Assembly (NCBI GenBank): GCA_003586115.2
Contig: QVOM02000112.1
Span: 50,714,212-50,778,211 of the forward strand
DNA length: 64,000 bases
Origin: Salvator merianae
Taxonomy: Eukaryota; Chordata; Lepidosauria; Squamata; Teiidae
Direction: 5' to 3'
Under the pieces are notes generated by a model. The model made no database searches and was not told the origin of the DNA. It saw only the letters and a program-made list of their open reading frames with translations. Made by a program: the position numbers and the translations under genes. Positions within the stretch are counted from its first letter, which is position 1, and each line of letters opens with the position of its first letter. Positions 1 to 10,239 of this stretch are shown here, piece after piece.

Positions 1-151
1 ACTGCTTTTTGCTATCAGATCAAAAGTATAATTTAAAACAAGTTTTTGATATTTAAACGCACACATACATACACACAAACACCAAAAAGTTTTCAAATAT
101 CAAAAACCTGTTTCAAATGAAACTTTTGATTTGATGGCAAAAAGCAGCAGT
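1..151. mobile_element. foldback (long inverted-repeat) element
   Basis: Positions 1-57 and 91-151 are imperfect reverse complements; both arms run ACTGC..TTTTTGC, then ATCAAAAGT, then TTTTTGATATTT. About 33 bp of CA-rich sequence separates them. This is the architecture of a foldback MITE. The left end coincides with the window edge, so the terminus and any target duplication cannot be seen and the family is unassigned. Confidence 0.6.
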
Positions 152-591
152 CAGAGTTGGAATGTGGCCTGCTTCTAGTGACAGGAAATTACATAGACAC
201 GAAACTACTTTGGAAAGGCTGGACCTTTTTTTTCTTGCACACTAGGATTAAACATATGAGGTGTACATGCCATTTATTTATGAAGAATCCTGTTGCATAG
301 GCTGCAGTCCAGGATACTGAAGTAGACTGAGTCTGTCTGCCAAGCACCAGCCTGATGTTACGCCATGTCTTGGTGCTGCTGCTGGGTCCTTTGATCCCCT
401 TGTTCAATTAAATGTCAGTGCTCCAGAGTTGCTAGGACAGAAAAAGAGGCTTGTTGGAGAGTTCAGAACTATGCTGAGTGATGATTATAAAGGATCTTGG
501 ACCTGAAGAATCTAAAGCCCCTCCAGACTCCAGAGATAGCTCAAACCAAGAACACAGCTAAACCTCTTCCTGGCCTTCTTCAATCAGGAAA

Positions 592-653
592 ATACATGGG
601 GCTCCATTTACATCAGGGTAGGATACATGGGGCTCCATTTACATCAGGGTAGG
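592..653. repeat. 31-bp tandem duplication, two copies
   Basis: The unit beginning ATACATGGGGCTCC is repeated head to tail without mismatch (592-622 and 623-653). A perfect duplication suggests a recent replication slip. The rest of 152-830 shows nothing recognisable. Confidence 0.85.
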
Positions 654-830
654 ATCCGGGCCCTGCTGTGGATGACTGCGCTGGGCGTTGGGGAGGTGGA
701 CCATACTGTGTACCACTCTGAAGCCCAAAGGAAGGTTGCGGCAGCAGAACACTGCTTGCAGCAACCCCCAAATGCAGCTGGAACTGCTGCCAGAGATCAG
801 AAGTGTCAGAGAACGTCCACCTGAGTTATA

Positions 831-994
831 GGCCGTTTCTGCACTGGGCCTTATTCTGGATTATATCCCAGAATAGGGACCTGCCATTTGCATGTTGGTG
901 TGGACTGGGGCCTGCCATAGTCTACACCAGCATGTCAATGGTAGGTCCCTATTTTGAGATATAATCCAGAATAAGGCCCAGTGCAGAAACAGCC
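831..994. mobile_element. short hairpin MITE, 'CTTATTCTGGAT' family
   Basis: The two ends are long inverted repeats: GGCCGTTTCTGCACTGGG at the left pairs with the end at 975-994. The arms continue through a shared CTTATTCTGGATTATAT block and a CCTGCCATTTGCATG block into a central loop. It shares sequence and layout with the element at 8107-8286, so both are one family. I could not find an intact target duplication. Confidence 0.75.
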
Positions 995-2254
995 TAAGTC
1001 TCCTACAGCAATTGTGGCTACATTATGGTCATCAATTTACCTCCTGATTGCTACTCATGTTTACATGGCTACCAAGGGCTGAATGTAGCAATGAAGGTGG
1101 TCCAAGAGTACATAAATCAGGCTACCCAAAAGGCTGCTTTTGTGACTCCTCTGGGAGCCTTGGCGGCTAAAAGGTGGCAGAAGCATCTGCCCAGCCAGCC
1201 ATCTGGATGGAGCCTGAGTCTCAATGTATGTCGAATTAGGGATCCTCTGGCCAAATACACTTTATAATAAGCAAGGGAATCACTTCTTATGATGACGTTC
1301 ATTTTATGACTTTCAAATTTATAAGTTTTATATACATGTGTATCTCTATCTCTGTGTCTATCTATCTATCTATCTATCTATCAATCAATCAATCACCACA
1401 TAAGCCACTGCAGCTCACTGGCAATAGAAAGTGAACTTTTGCATGTTTTCATTGACTGCCAAGAAATATTATTAGAAAATGGGGCTGGGCTGAAGAGAGT
1501 TTGGCAAATCGCACTCAGGGCCCTTCTGCACTTGCTGGTGTTCCTTACTACACACTTCCACACTTTAGTACAGGATACAGGAGGTACCACCCACTTCTAG
1601 TATGCTCTGTTTGCACAGCAGACCCAAGTCCAGAACACAGAGGCGTGCAGAAATGGTTCAACTTTTCTGAATACTGTAACGTAGGCCTACATCTTTCCAA
1701 AGAAATGTGTTGGTTATTAATTCTGTGGTTGATTTTTTAAATACACTGTGCCGTTACTGTAGTTTATATTATTATTTTTGATGAAAGCCATTCTGAACAT
1801 AGGAAAAGTAGACTATAAAATGTTTAAAAGACTGGACAAACTTTCTTTCTTAATGGCCTAAAATAAATAAGGCTTAATAAATCTTTTAAGGGTATGTATA
1901 GCAAATTAAACCTCAGAATAAGGCTGCATTCACACCCAATTTTTTAAGCTCCAGGGCAACTTAGGGATGGTTCTGAGCTGTCTGCAATGCGAGGGTGGGG
2001 ACAGCATCTGTTCTGGGCTACGCTTGGCAGCAATGCAGACGCACCATAGCTGTTCCAGTACATGCAAATGACTCTCCATCCAAGACACCACCCACTACCA
2101 CCAGTCCCTTTCATTTGTACATCATGTCTGTTGCACAAGGGTGGGGCTGAACAGAACAATCTTCAGGAGTAGCATGCCTACCTCCATGCTGAAGTTTTGC
2201 AAATGATCTTCAGAAGTTTGTGTAACCTTTGAAGATGGGGCTGTGACTTTTTCC
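995..2254. other. no gene seen; one short microsatellite
   Basis: Short open frames here have no recognisable product. A (TCTA)n run at about 1356-1382 passes into (TCAA)n to about 1394. The sequence is otherwise of unknown origin; parts resemble decayed repeats. Confidence 0.5.
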
Positions 2255-2579
2255 TTGTTCCAGACCAGGTGCAGAACACCAAAAGCTGGACTGGTACAAG
2301 ACAGCCTGGGACAGTTGTAGACCTCTTCAAACAGGTCTACAGCTAATCCGTGATAGGGACCCTCTTGGGATGGTTCTGGACCAAGACGGCACTAATGCCA
2401 TGATGACAAAGGGCCTTTTTGCACTTTCCACCTTAGAATGGAATAATTATAGTCCAGCTGCTCCCGGTACAGCTGTGGAGCACTATAATTATCACGTTCT
2501 AAGGTAGGAAGTGCAAAAAGGCCCAAAGTGTAGTAGGGAGCTACTTGTTCTGGAGTAACAAACAAGTGCAGAAAGGGCC
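2255..2579. mobile_element. TIR-type non-autonomous element (host of a nested insertion)
   Basis: The sequence GACCAGGTGCAGAACACC through CAAGTGCAGAAAGGGCC is paralogous to 15280-15477, sharing GGTCTAYAGYTAAT, a GGACCA block and the ACTTGTTCTGG block near the end. The right terminus AGTGCAGAAAGGGCC is a form of the terminal motif common in this window. The left terminus is not clear, so the start is approximate. A 114-bp hairpin element interrupts it at 2411-2524. Confidence 0.6.
2411..2524. mobile_element. 114-bp hairpin MITE with 3-bp target duplication
   Basis: Almost the whole element is one inverted repeat. GGGCCTTTTTGCACTT opens it and its complement closes it, with arms continuing through CCTTAGAATGG and ATTATAGT to a centre near AGCTGCTCCCGG / GCTGTGGAGC. 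AAA flanks it on both sides (2408-2410, 2525-2527). The paralogue near 15430 lacks the insert and continues straight across the junction, which confirms the boundaries. It matches 49499-49640. Confidence 0.85.
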
Positions 2580-3286
2580 ATGCTTTCAGCAATCTGCAAG
2601 TCACCTGTCCTGTGATGTTCAAGGAGCACAAACTTTTTCTTGAGCTCATTACTGCTGAGGGAAGTGAGGTGTGAGAAAAAATATGAATTCAATAGGAAAA
2701 TATTTGATGCTTTTTTTCTTTCCCCTGCAGGAAGAAAGTGTTAAAAAAACCCTCCAAAATAATGGAAAGTGAATGGAAAAGTAACATCAGTAGTATCATA
2801 GGTCACGTGTGGGGTCACGTGCTGCCACTTGAACAACCTTGCGTGCTAACTCAAAAAGACGTCTCTGCTCCATGCATTTTCCCTTATGTGGCCTATCCTT
2901 TGGGCATTAGGTGTAAAATATTTAGGAGAGCAAAACACATACCTTGCAAAAGTTCTGACCTTTTGGAAACCAGCTTCAGACCAATAAAGCTTGAATTTAA
3001 CCATGTATGGCATAAACACCAGGAGAGGTGCAAGCCGCAAAATTAGAAAGGAATCTAATCAATAGCTCCAAAGATAAATGGCACTTTAGCCAGCATTAAT
3101 CTGAACTGTTGACAGAAGCCTATTATTCATAGTAAAACTATGAATTCTAAGTGCAACCTCACTTCTCAGTGGGATAAGGTGTCAGGGCCAAACCCATGTA
3201 ATTTGTGTTTTATCTTTCTCCCTTGCATTTTACTTTCACTCTCTGACTCCTCTGGGAAGCATTACACTGGAAGCATTAAGAGCAGA

Positions 3287-3328
3287 CTCCCTTCACCATC
3301 ACATTTACTCCCTTCACCATCACATTTT
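3287..3328. repeat. 21-bp tandem duplication, two copies
   Basis: The unit ACTCCCTTCACCATCACATTT occurs twice in direct succession (3287-3307 and 3308-3328). Confidence 0.8.
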
Positions 3329-3500
3329 GGAATCAAAGGTCTTACTGGAATCTATTGATTCTAGCAAACTTGTATAAATGTATGATGTTTGGTGGGAGAA
3401 GTCATGCACTCTCAAATGGCTTTTAAAAAGTGAAGTTCAGCTATGCGCAAATTGATTCAAGAAAACAAACAAAATTCATGGCTTCAGTCCTAGAGACCTA

Positions 3501-3859
3501 GGCTGTGTTCACAAGTAGCAAAAAAAAGCATCTCAAAAGCACCTCCGTGACAGTAGCGTGTGGCTCTTGTGCTCTCATCCCATCGCTAATCCACCTTTTC
3601 TGGCCTAGAATGTTCATGAGAGTGGGGAGGGGCAGACTGGTGTATGAACAATCCCACCAGTGAACTGTCTCTAAGGCTGCATCCAGACATCATTTACTTA
3701 TTCCACTATATTTGGATATTCCAGAATAAAGCCAGGATATTCTGGAATATCCAGGCTTTATTCTGGAATATCCAAACATAGTGGAATAAATAAATGATGT
3801 CTGGATGTGACCGAAGCTGCCTCTGATGTGCTTTTTTTTAATTGCATGTGAATGCAGCC
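3501..3859 (+). mobile_element. 'GGCTGTGTTCAGACA' family MITE, interrupted copy
   Basis: Starts GGCTGTGTTCACAAGTAGC and ends with the inverted GCAGCC. The interior (GAGGGGCAGACTGGTGT, GAACAATCCCACC, AGAATGTTCA) matches 11964-12181 directly and 28118-28332 in reverse complement. Flanking triplets CTA and TTA are nearly identical. A palindromic element at 3675-3812 splits the copy near its right end. Confidence 0.75.
3675..3812. mobile_element. 138-bp palindromic MITE nested in the preceding element
   Basis: A near-perfect hairpin: GGCTGCATCCAGACATCATT opens it and the complement closes it. The arms continue through TTATTCCACTATATTTGGAT and CCAGAATAAAGCC. The two sister copies of the host family run through this site without interruption. 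Flanking triplets are TAA and GAA, a probable 3-bp duplication with one change. Confidence 0.8.
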
Positions 3860-4311
3860 TTAGGCTGCAACCACATCAGGGGAAAAGACCCCCAGTAAGG
3901 GCCTGAGGAGTGTGGCATCCCATGCCCATAAGGCCTTTGGGTCTTTAAACTGCCTATGAAGAGTGACAAGTGCCTCAGAGTCATCTTTCCTGCAGTATGG
4001 AAAAAACTACTCTGAGGGCAATTGCCATCCACAGGTCTCTGTGGTGCTCATGGGGGACTTTCTTTCACCGCCGTTCACCTGGCCTCATTACAGAATGCTC
4101 AGAAAATATCCACCTTCCATGACCATTTCTGGTGCATCATTTAAAAGGACAGGTTGGAAACTTTGAAGCCAGGGAATTTTCATTCCCCAGCTTTGAAGTT
4201 TGTGAGAGTGGTGTGTCCACAGTCCTACCACCAGTGTTAGAACAAATGCCCTGGGCCATCAGACTTCTTTCTCCTTGCTATGGTGATGAAACCTTTTCTG
4301 CCAGGGAGATA

Positions 4312-4723
4312 GGGCCTGTTTGTACTGTATCTGTCACTACAGTGATTGGGAGTGTGTGTAGCCGCTCCTGGATGCTACTATCTGTGGACAACAAAATTGT
4401 TGTCCACAGCTTGACCAGGAGAAGCTGGGTTGCTTCTGATCAGCAGCATTCACACCCTCTTCCAGGAGTGAACACTAGAAGTGGGTGGTGCAACTGTAGC
4501 TGTGCAGTCACACACCATGTCCCTGACTGCCACGGTAACAGCCGGATGTTGCCACGGCCACTGTCTTGGCGGCTGGGCCTACCATCTGCACTGTGAGTGC
4601 TGGAGGCCCAATCTGGGGCTGTTCCAGCCCTCACATGTGGGGATGGCTGCCATGTCACAGGGTCTTGTATCACCCAGAATGGAATCACAGTACCATTTTA
4701 GGCTGTAAAGTGTGAACAGACCC
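4312..4723. mobile_element. long 'TAGAATGGGATAAT / GCTGCTCCTGG' family MITE
   Basis: Left end GGGCCTGTTTGTACTGTATC pairs with right end AAAGTGTGAACAGACCC. The interior carries GTGGACAACAAAATTGTTGTCC (a hairpin), a CCATGTCCCTGACTGCCA-type block and GTGAGTGCTGGAGGCC, all shared with copies at 28978, 44557, 45267 and 49652. No identical flanking triplet remains. Open frames across it are accidental. Confidence 0.65.
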
Positions 4724-5639
4724 TGAGCCTCATCAAACTTGATAAGGTTTACTTCTGAAAAAGTGCTTCATAATTCTCTTTTAAACCTTTAATTGCAGGA
4801 TATATTTTCAGGAATAGCTTAGTGATTCTTAGGAAGAGCTTGGCACTACTGGAGGTGGATTTCACTTTCAAGGTCATTCTCACTGTTGCTTATGAAAAAG
4901 GAGGAGGGGAAAACACCAGGATGTGAACATTCTTGTTTGCCATATTATTTACTTCCTGTTTTGGAACAGGAATCACCCATCACTAGCAGCTTATGTTAGG
5001 AACAGAGCCAAGCGAAATAAATATCCCATTTCAAATCTCTGGAAACACTGACCAGGCTGACAAACCAAGTCAGTATAACTGAATATTCTCAGTTTTTAGA
5101 TAGATGTCCACCTGGAATGTGTCCTGTCAGTTCCTGAGCTAACCTCCGAAATCAGTATAGAAAGTGACTGTTCAAAGCACACAAACATGGAGAGAGCTTT
5201 CTTTCTAGTCTGCTTGTGCTGATTGCAAAACTAGCTCCTTTTTTTCTGCTTCAGCTGTTTGTTTTCCATATGAAGACGTGTCAAGTGATAAGCTGTTAGT
5301 GGGATACATTGTGGTAGTGGTATACAAAATATGTGGAAAATTTCCATGGCATCTCCAGCTGCTGCCAATACATGGAGCTGCTTGAGACAACTGGGCTGCT
5401 GTTGATGTTATGCCATGCCTGCATGGTCTCACAGAGGAATCCACTCTTTTTCACAGTCAGAGATAAGGTGGCCAAATAAACATGGGGGTGTGATGAGGGG
5501 AGAGGAAATGTACTATTCAGGAAAAAGGTAGAGGACACCAATTTACAAAAGACGACACTGCCAGTGAGGCATCGTTGGTGATGCCATGACCTTCAGCAGT
5601 TAAGGGGGCAGGGGCACGTGGGAAAGCATTTTCTGTGAT
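4724..5639. other. no feature recognised
   Basis: Short frames only on both strands, no repeat signature that I can name, and no splice-bounded coding segment. Confidence 0.4.
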
Positions 5640-5644
5640 AGCCC

Positions 5645-5818
5645 CTAGATGCACCTCTTTACCCCTGGCCTTCGGCTGAGGGAACAGGATGCCCTCCCAA
5701 TGCAGCCACTGTCACCATTTTGGCTAGCTTATTTTATCTGTTTTTATACTGATTTTAATGTGACCTGCCCCGACACCTTTGGGTATAGAGCAGGATAGAA
5801 ATAGAAATAAATAACAAA
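5645..5818 (+). mobile_element. L2-like LINE 3' end
   Basis: A decayed C-terminal coding end (CTTTACCCCTGGCCTTCGGC) is followed by a short 3' UTR and the tail ACCTGCCCCGACACCTTTGG..GAGCAGGATAGAAAT. The same tail closes the long element at 48340-48400 and the fragment at 14153. It is a 5'-truncated copy, typical of LINE insertion. Confidence 0.65.
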
Positions 5819-7411
5819 TATGTGTTTTACATTTAAGGGGGATCTGCATGGGGCCATAGTAGCACTACTAAAATCCCCTAAAGGTGGAGGGTCCACTTGT
5901 CCCTGCACCCTTGTGGCACTGTGGGTGTGCTGCCAGAGCAGAGGGTCACACGACTCCATGCTCATCCAGCAAACATTCCTGTATGGAAACTCATCAAAGC
6001 ACATTAGAGGCAGAGTGGTAAGAAGAATGGTGACAGTGCTTCCTACCGCTCTTCTGCCACACTGCTGCCACTGCTGCTGCAATGTGCAGACTTAGCATGG
6101 CTTCTCTGGAGCCCCGAAGCACGGAAGTTCCCCATTTGTGCAGCCAGGACAGCAGTGGGCCTTTATTAGAGGAAGGCTGCCCTTCATAGTGCCATGCTTT
6201 ACAAAGACCTCCATGGTACTCTTTCCAGCATGCAGTATCTGCCATGGTGATGATCCTGCCAGAGTTTGCATGTGCTATGTATACTTTATAGCTACATCGT
6301 TCTTTTCTTTTCATTTAAAGACTACGGGCCTATGCGCACTTGCTACTAGCAAGCATTGAAAATGCTTGCTAGTCAAGTGTGTCTGCATTTTGCAGAACCC
6401 TGAGGGGCTGGAAGCGAGCTACATCTGCTTCTGATCGCTACTACCTGTGGATCACTAATTAGTGCTCCTGGTAAGGTGCATTTGCACCTACCTGGTTGTG
6501 AAATATTCATGCCAGTGCAACGCAGTCATCACGCATGCATGCGTGATTGGGCAGTTGGGCCTGATTGGGCCCTCACCCGATTCTTGCTACAGCAGCAGCA
6601 ACTAATATTTCTGGCCTCAGAGGCCTCGGGGGACTCATTTTGGCAGTGCAATTTTATGCACTGTTGAAATGGGCCCCCCTGCCCATGGAGAAGTACACCC
6701 TTCCACATGCTTCTGTGAGCTGTTCTTACTCATGAAGAAACAGCAGTGGACCTATTTTAACAGATCCACTATTGTCCTAGTTTAGGCAGCCATTTTTGGT
6801 CTCCTAGACCAACCTATGCTGCATCCCTCCAATGCAGATGCAAGGTGCTAGTAAAGGTGGAGGTTTTCTATACCACACTGGAGTGCATAAGAGAGAGACG
6901 CAGAAGATGGTTTGCCGCTGTGATTTACTGTTCTACAGGTAAGTGTGGAAACAGCTAAAAATTCTCTTCTTGACTCCTACCCTCTTCAAGCTCTCCTTTC
7001 TCGCATCTCTTTCCAGCACACATGTTATATAACCTGCCTCAATTCATTCTATGTACACTATCCATTTCTTGTCCCTTTCATGGCAACACAATGAGATTGG
7101 CCATCTTTTATCTTTCATTTTCTAGCTTCCAAAAATGTATTAAAGGTGGGGAAAACCCTTTAAACTGCTTTAGGGATAAAAAAATGTTTTTCAACTGGAT
7201 TTTAGCCCGCTTTTCAGCAAATCTATTTCTGGGTTAGATCACTTTGCTCATGTCTTCTCTTCACGCTGGAGGTTGATTGAAGGTAGATTAAAATTTAGGT
7301 GAAGCTAGACCTTTGGACTGGAATCTCTTTAAATAAACAATACATAGGTGAACTAGAAAAGAGGAAACATATCAAAATAGAGAACTGTCCTTTGTAAAAG
7401 ACAAGCTCTAT

Positions 7412-7720
7412 GGCCCTTTCCGCACTTACCTGTGCCTGGTTGGGATCAGTGGGTTGGAATAGCCCTGCCCATTGATCCTGACTACAAGAAAGTGTGGGCT
7501 AGATCAGTGCTGTCTGTACCGATGGCATCAGCATCAGCCCATGCCACAGTTGTGAAGCTTCTGCGAGCTTTGTGGCTGCACCACCATGCCTCTCAGGGCT
7601 AGGAACAAAGGTTCCTAGCCTTGGGGGTCTCTGGGAGTGTTTTTTGGTGGTGTTCTTTGGCTCACCACTGAAAGGCACCCCCCCGGTAATCCTGAACACA
7701 GGAGGCATACCTTCTGCATG
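7412..7720. mobile_element. TIR-type element, left part recognised
   Basis: Begins GGCCCTTTCCGCACTTACC, a form of the common terminus. The CTAGGAACAAAGGTTCCTAG hairpin with flanking sequence resembles segments at 24030-24070 and 26900-26940. I could not assign a right end with confidence; 7926-7938 (GTGCAGAAAGGC) is a candidate. Confidence 0.45.
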
Positions 7721-8106
7721 CCTGCAGTGTTCTGCACTTGTCTACTGGTAGACCTGACTACACAGGTTTACCAGTGATCTGGATTATTGCCTCTTTAATC
7801 TGGATCATACTCTGTGTAATGCAGACAGAGTTGGCCAGCGGAGAATGTGGCCTCATAGATCTGCATTAACATGCAGACCTTTGAGGCCTAGAAGTGTACT
7901 ACACAGACCTTTATTCTGTATTAAGGGTCTGTGCAGAAAGGCGCTATGCTTCCTCTAGCTGCATGGAAAAAGCAGTTCAAAGTGGTTGCATGTGGCAGCT
8001 AGTGTTCCCACACCACTTTCCAAAGCGCATATTCTGGCCTTTAATGTGGATTAGACATGGGATGGGATGTGGCAGCTACCACTCTAAGGCACTTTTGAGC
8101 CACTTA

Positions 8107-8286
8107 GGCCCTTTCTGCACTTGGACTTATTCCAGATCATATCTCAGAATAGAAACCTGCCATCTGCATGCTAGTGCAGACTGTGGTAGGCCCTGGGCAA
8201 GACCTTTTATAGTTTGCACTAGCATGTGGATGGCAGGTCCCTATTCTGAGATATAATCCACAATAAGGCCAAGTGCAGAAAGGGCC
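8107..8286. mobile_element. 180-bp hairpin MITE with TTA target duplication
   Basis: Left GGCCCTTTCTGCACTTGG is matched by its complement at the right. The arms continue through CTTATTCCAGATCATAT and CCTGCCATCTGCATGCTAGT, with a ~30-bp loop. TTA lies on both sides (8104-8106, 8287-8289). It is a sister of 831-994. Confidence 0.85.
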
Positions 8287-8355
8287 TTATTTATTTTATT
8301 TTATATGCTGCCCTAGTTATGCAACATCAACTGAAAAGAGGCTGATTACACACTT

Positions 8356-8520
8356 CTGATTGATTGATTGATTGATTGATTGATTTACAAACCATTTATA
8401 TCCTGTCTTTCACCAAAGATCCTAGGGCAGGTCATAGCACTGGATGAAATACATAGTATAAAACATAGATAAAAATCACTAAAACATTATTAAATAAAAA
8501 CGTAATTAAAACACAATCCT
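8356..8520 (-). mobile_element. LINE 3' tail (reverse orientation) with TTGA microsatellite
   Basis: A (TTGA)n run at 8357-8385 leads into AAACCATTTATATCCTGTC and a repeat-poor A-rich stretch. In reverse orientation this has the order of the L2-type tail: UTR, a 'CCC/GGG'-containing block, then a short tandem tail. Confidence 0.5.
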
Positions 8521-9232
8521 CCATCCTAGCTGGATTGTTATTGTTCCAATGTCTCTTTGTTTTCTGCATCACTCCCTACAGTTAGAACACTCGTAACATT
8601 TTGAGTATTTCCACACTGGGACAATGTTCCAATAAAAAGTTTTGACCCTTTGCATTTTTAATTATTATTTAACCATTTCAGACATTTATATACTGGTTTT
8701 CATAAACATTCTTGAAGCAGTTTACAATGTAGGTTTTGTTCCAAGTTCAGAACAAAGTGCAAACTAGTTTTTTGCATATCCTTAAATATTGGTCACTAAT
8801 GTAGCAAGGTGAGCGAAGAGTGAACCTGGAAGAAATGTCCGTCCCTGCGCTTTGCCTAATTGAAAAGAAGCAAAAAAAGAGAAACTCATTTTAACAAACA
8901 GTCGTCCTTAGAAGACGGACCACAGACTTGTAGTGGCAACAATTCAGATTAGTCAGGTGCCCTACTTTACAAAGTACAGCCTTCTGTGCTGAAGGAGTAG
9001 GACAGGAAAATGTTTATGTTGGAAGATGCTCTCTCTTGGCCAGGAGCCAAATCCAGGCCCCATCCAGACAAAGCCCCATTTGGGGCTGGATGGGAGCAGC
9101 TGCTGCATCTGCTGGGAAGAGGATGGAGAGGCCTCCATCAAGCAGGTGGAGTTTCTAAGTGGTGTTCCTTGCCACCCAGAACTTCCTGAAGGCAGAACCT
9201 GCATATAGATGCCAAATTTTCTCACCCAGGCC

Positions 9233-9370
9233 ATTTTTATTTATTTATTAGTCTTATATCCCGCCCATCCCGAATTGGGCTCTGCTCTGGGCGGCTGTCA
9301 ACAGGTACAAATTACATCAAAACATCGATAAATAAAGAAGAAATCATCAAACAATGAGATAATAAAATAT
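9233..9370 (-). mobile_element. L2-type LINE 3' end, reverse orientation
   Basis: TTTTATTTATTTATTAGTC followed by TATCCCGCCCATCCCGAATT and GGGCGGCTGTCAACAGG is the reverse complement of the common squamate LINE ending (GCCGCCC..GGGCGGGATA..ATAAATAAA). Only the terminal UTR is present. Confidence 0.6.
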
Positions 9371-9599
9371 TAAAGCATCAAACATCAAGACCCCCAGAAG
9401 CCATGGCCACACCCCATGTTTTCCGGGGACGGAGGACGTTTTCACTCCTCGGAAACCAGACGCTAAATTGCGTTTCCGGTTTTTCCAATGTGTTTCCTGC
9501 CTGGAAGGGGATTATCCTAAATCTGGATAGTCCCAACTCTGAGTCTGTTTCAATAAGAAATGGACCCAGCCAGGCCACCTCCTGCTATCTTCCTGATTC

Positions 9600-10080
9600 T
9601 CCCAGAGGCCGTGGCTGCCTCCTGCCCCCCCTTCCAAGCCCCCCCTTTCCGCCCCCCTGCCCCCGAAATTCACTGCTGTCTATGGAGGGGGGGGAGTGGG
9701 GAGCAGTTGCAGCCACAATCACAGTGACAGCTGACAGTGGGGGATGGGGGCGCTTCAGAGGGGTAGGCGGAAATGGCGGGGTGTCTGGGAGGTGACAAGG
9801 CTCCCACCATACCCCTGCTGCTTCCAGCTATCCCTCTGAAGCTCCCCCACCCCTCGTCAGTTGCCTTCTACGGGGGGGCAGAAAGCAGTTGCAGCCACAA
9901 TTGTGGCTGCAACTCCTTCCCTCCCTCCCCCCAAGCTTCCCTCCTCCTGTTACCACCCCTGCCCTCCCTCCCCCGCCTCCTGCCACCCCCCACCCTCCCT
10001 CCCCCAACTTACCTATGCTTGGGAGGGCGAGGATGGCAGCGCCGGCGGCGCCTGGTGTGACCAGGCTGAAGGACGCCCAA
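9600..10080. repeat. C-rich low-complexity block containing a 28-bp perfect palindrome
   Basis: The + strand is strongly pyrimidine-rich (runs of CCCCC, CCCTCC, CCTCCC). Proline/serine-rich open frames here reflect composition, not genes. At 9887-9914 AGTTGCAGCCACAA is followed at once by its exact complement, and a related AGTTGCAGCCACAATCAC lies near 9706. The block may be the interior of a GC-rich element of unknown type. Confidence 0.6.
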
Positions 10081-10239
10081 AACGGCCTCCCTCCCCGTCC
10101 GTCCCAAGTACAGACTAAGCCATTAAGGTGTGACCGCGGCCCCAGAATACCAGACAGAGACCAGAAGTCGACCTGAACGTTGGACTGCATATGTGGTGGC
10201 CTGGACCTCCAGGGTTTCATCTGGCATGATGGCAAGGTA

